Origin: Deltaproteobacteria bacterium
GTDB lineage: Bacteria; Desulfobacterota; UBA8473
Direction: 5' to 3'
DNA length: 8,509 bases
Assembly: GCA_030623035.1 (NCBI GenBank)
Contig: JAUXFK010000123.1
Span: 1-8,509, forward strand
Below the pieces are notes generated by a model, which had not been told where the DNA came from, ran no database searches, and saw only the letters and a program-made list of their open reading frames with translations. The translations under genes were made by a program, and so were the position numbers. This document shows, piece by piece, positions 7,480-8,509 of the stretch (positions within the stretch are counted from its first letter, which is position 1; every line of letters begins with the position of its first letter).

Positions 7480-7731
7480 TAGGATTAACATAATAGAGCC
7501 TGAGCGGTAAAGTTCTTTTATCTCATCGCCTTTCAAATCCTCCCCGTTTCCCTCCTATCCATCATTATATCTCGCTGATCAATTAATGTGGTGCTATCAT
7601 AAAAGACGATTTCATCTACTCTCTCTTCATTAAAGCATTGTGCTGTGTGTACAGGGCCACCACTATCTGTATTCTCTCTATGCCTCATACGCTTGGTTGC
7701 TTACCCCTTGTTTTATAGATAGAGAGATTTT
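7480..7731 (-). pseudogene. hisF: Decayed hisF-family gene fragment
   Basis: HisF makes imidazole glycerol phosphate with HisH in histidine biosynthesis. The core (7667-7557) reads, in one frame, a 37-residue stretch with the HisF spacing: DSGGPV, then AQCFNEE, DEIVFYDST and RDIMMD, matching the usual DAGDPV, A-x-x-(Y/F)NEE, DE(I/L)VFLDIT and RDTM(L/V)D. The frame then stops at 7535-7533. A second frame (7542-7495) continues with GEDLKGDEIKELYRSGS, resembling the GGGI-(x)-EDI-(x)-LLRAG block, with about a dozen residues lost between. A third frame upstream (7731-7702) reads KISLSIKQGV, perhaps the N-terminal IPCLD(I/V)K-G segment; this part is soft. Intact HisF has about 250 residues; here fewer than 90 codons remain, in three frames, with the later catalytic regions gone. 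It cannot make an active enzyme. An LPS-type HisF paralogue is an alternative source. Confidence 0.6.
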
Positions 7732-7781
7732 CTGCTGATTATCATCAAAAAAGGCGTCAAGCAAGTATACGGTAAGCATAT

Positions 7782-8509
7782 TTAAAGAAATCTTGGATAA
7801 CAACTTAAGACAGTACAGAGGATTGCCATGCGAACATAGAGTCCATAACGGTTTTGGCGAAAGTAAACTGCCCTGGGATCACTATCTGACTCATCAGGCA
7901 ATTCATCGGCACGCGGAAGCGGATGCATAATCACAGCAGATCTCTTCATAGCGCGTAGCGTCTTTGCGCTCAATGCATAATTGTGTATTGTTTTTTTGTA
8001 ATCTTCAAGGCGATCTGCAAAATATTCTTTCGAGAGTTGAGTGATGTGCACGACATCAACCTCTTTGACCAGATCTACTAATCCGTCTTTTGGGTTCGTA
8101 ATCTCTGTAAACCGGACCTTATGTCGCCGAAGATATTCCTTTATGTCGTCCTTTACCTCTGTTAAATCAGGGGAGATAAAAGATATGGAAATTCCATGGA
8201 ATTTGGCTAAGAAATAGCACAGAGAACGCACAGTGCGGCCACTCAGATCACCAACCATAGCGATGGAACAGCCGTCCACACCTCCTAAATGACGATCGAT
8301 GGTATAGAGGTCAAGTAAGGCTTGGGTTGGATGCTGGGCTGGACCATCTCCGGCATTGATAATCGGGACACATGAAACTGAAGCTGCTCTTTTGGCAAAC
8401 CCGCTTTCATAATGGCGCAGCACTATGACATCGGACATTTCGGATACTACCTGGATAGTGTCTTCGAATCGGCCTTTGAGCTCTGATGAAAAAATGTCGG
8501 CTGCTTCTG
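7782..8509 (-). CDS. pyrB: Aspartate carbamoyltransferase-like protein, C-terminal part (5' end outside window)
   Basis: The family transfers a carbamoyl group from carbamoyl phosphate to aspartate, the first committed step of pyrimidine synthesis. The frame is open to the right edge, giving 241 visible residues; about 65-70 N-terminal residues, including the STRTR loop, are outside. Seen are LKG (10-12, equivalent to E. coli Lys84), RH (31-32, Arg105), NAGDGPAQHPTQALLDLYTI (51-70), GDLSGRTVRSL (86-96, Arg167) and HPLPRADE (195-202), ending with VYFRQNRYGLYVRMAIL, as in ATCases. Two points are odd. Where ATCases have T-R-x-Q-x-E-R for aspartate binding (E. coli Arg229, Gln231), this protein reads ITQLSKEYF (155-163), and KGE-(T/S)-L reads KGRF. 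It may be a divergent ATCase or a carbamoyltransferase with changed specificity. No pyrI is present downstream. An ATG at 8438 is internal, since homology continues through it. Confidence 0.82.
   Translation of the reverse strand, partial: EAADIFSSELKGRFEDTIQVVSEMSDVIVLRHYESGFAKRAASVSCVPIINAGDGPAQHPTQALLDLYTIDRHLGGVDGCSIAMVGDLSGRTVRSLCYFLAKFHGISISFISPDLTEVKDDIKEYLRRHKVRFTEITNPKDGLVDLVKEVDVVHITQLSKEYFADRLEDYKKTIHNYALSAKTLRAMKRSAVIMHPLPRADELPDESDSDPRAVYFRQNRYGLYVRMAILCTVLSCYPRFL

Larger units (their letters stand above)
7384..7781. other. pyrB-glnA intergenic region (398 bases)
   Basis: This gap has no intact gene. Most of it (7480-7731, - strand) is the hisF-like relic; the end nearest glnA holds the leader with the palindrome and ribosome binding site. 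A 9-bp inverted repeat, TCTCTCTAT (7673-7681) and ATAGAGAGA (7719-7727), has a 37-base loop and lies inside the relic, so I do not read it as a functional site. Just after the pyrB stop there is a T run on the - strand (7752-7747), but no stem precedes it, so no intrinsic terminator for pyrB can be named. Confidence 0.55.

Noticed and set aside
7157..7510. 117-codon open frame on the + strand over the glnA start and leader
   Set aside because: It is a shadow of glnA and of the hisF-like relic on the opposite strand; its low-complexity Ser/Pro/Asn content mirrors the complement of glnA codons.
7441..7510. Sigma-54 promoter for glnA around the TTGCAT on the - strand
   Set aside because: The GG element about ten bases upstream is missing; an A-rich run stands there instead.
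8436..8438. ATG 8438 as the start of the pyrB-like gene
   Set aside because: The frame remains open to the window edge and the residues before it (LKGRFEDTIQVVSE) align with the carbamoyltransferase family, so this Met is internal.

Overview
The window is a compact piece of a bacterial chromosome with two gene groups that face each other. On the + strand are the 3' part of gyrB, a complete gyrA and a complete gpsA. On the - strand, read from the right edge, are the 3' two thirds of a pyrB-like gene, a short decayed-gene region, glnA, and a class II synthetase-like gene 12 bases after glnA. There are no tRNAs, rRNAs, CRISPR arrays, intact mobile elements or phage genes. The DNA is moderately AT-rich. 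GyrB carries the long insert in its TOPRIM region seen in Gram-negative bacteria, and the GyrA and GyrB sequences look most like the deltaproteobacterial (Desulfobacterota) lineage. That placement is an impression from memory of the families, not a computed result.

Left half (1-4718, + strand): gyrB and gyrA encode the two subunits of DNA gyrase. They are separated by a 230-base non-coding spacer with a perfect 11-bp inverted repeat followed by T residues, a possible gyrB terminator. gpsA (glycerol-3-phosphate dehydrogenase, phospholipid backbone supply) follows gyrA after about 110 bases and is probably expressed with it or from a nearby promoter.

Right half (4807-8509, - strand): glnA encodes a GSI-alpha type glutamine synthetase. 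The gene behind it encodes an AsnRS-like protein without an anticodon-binding domain that closely resembles the archaeal AsnRS-derived asparagine synthetase. Together they look like an operon making the two amide amino acids, Gln and Asn. Upstream lies a pyrB homologue whose visible part keeps most carbamoyltransferase motifs but has substitutions at the usual aspartate-binding Arg-x-Gln positions.

The most surprising item is the 398-base gap between pyrB and glnA. It is not empty: on the - strand it holds a frameshifted, internally deleted relic of a hisF-family gene, and the glnA leader, with a 16-base palindrome next to the ribosome binding site, overlaps the end of this relic. No new multi-gene system is evident. 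The candidates for a second look are the hisF relic, the glnA/asparagine synthetase pair, the pyrB active-site substitutions, the Ala at the GyrA quinolone position, and the repeat in the gyrB-gyrA spacer.
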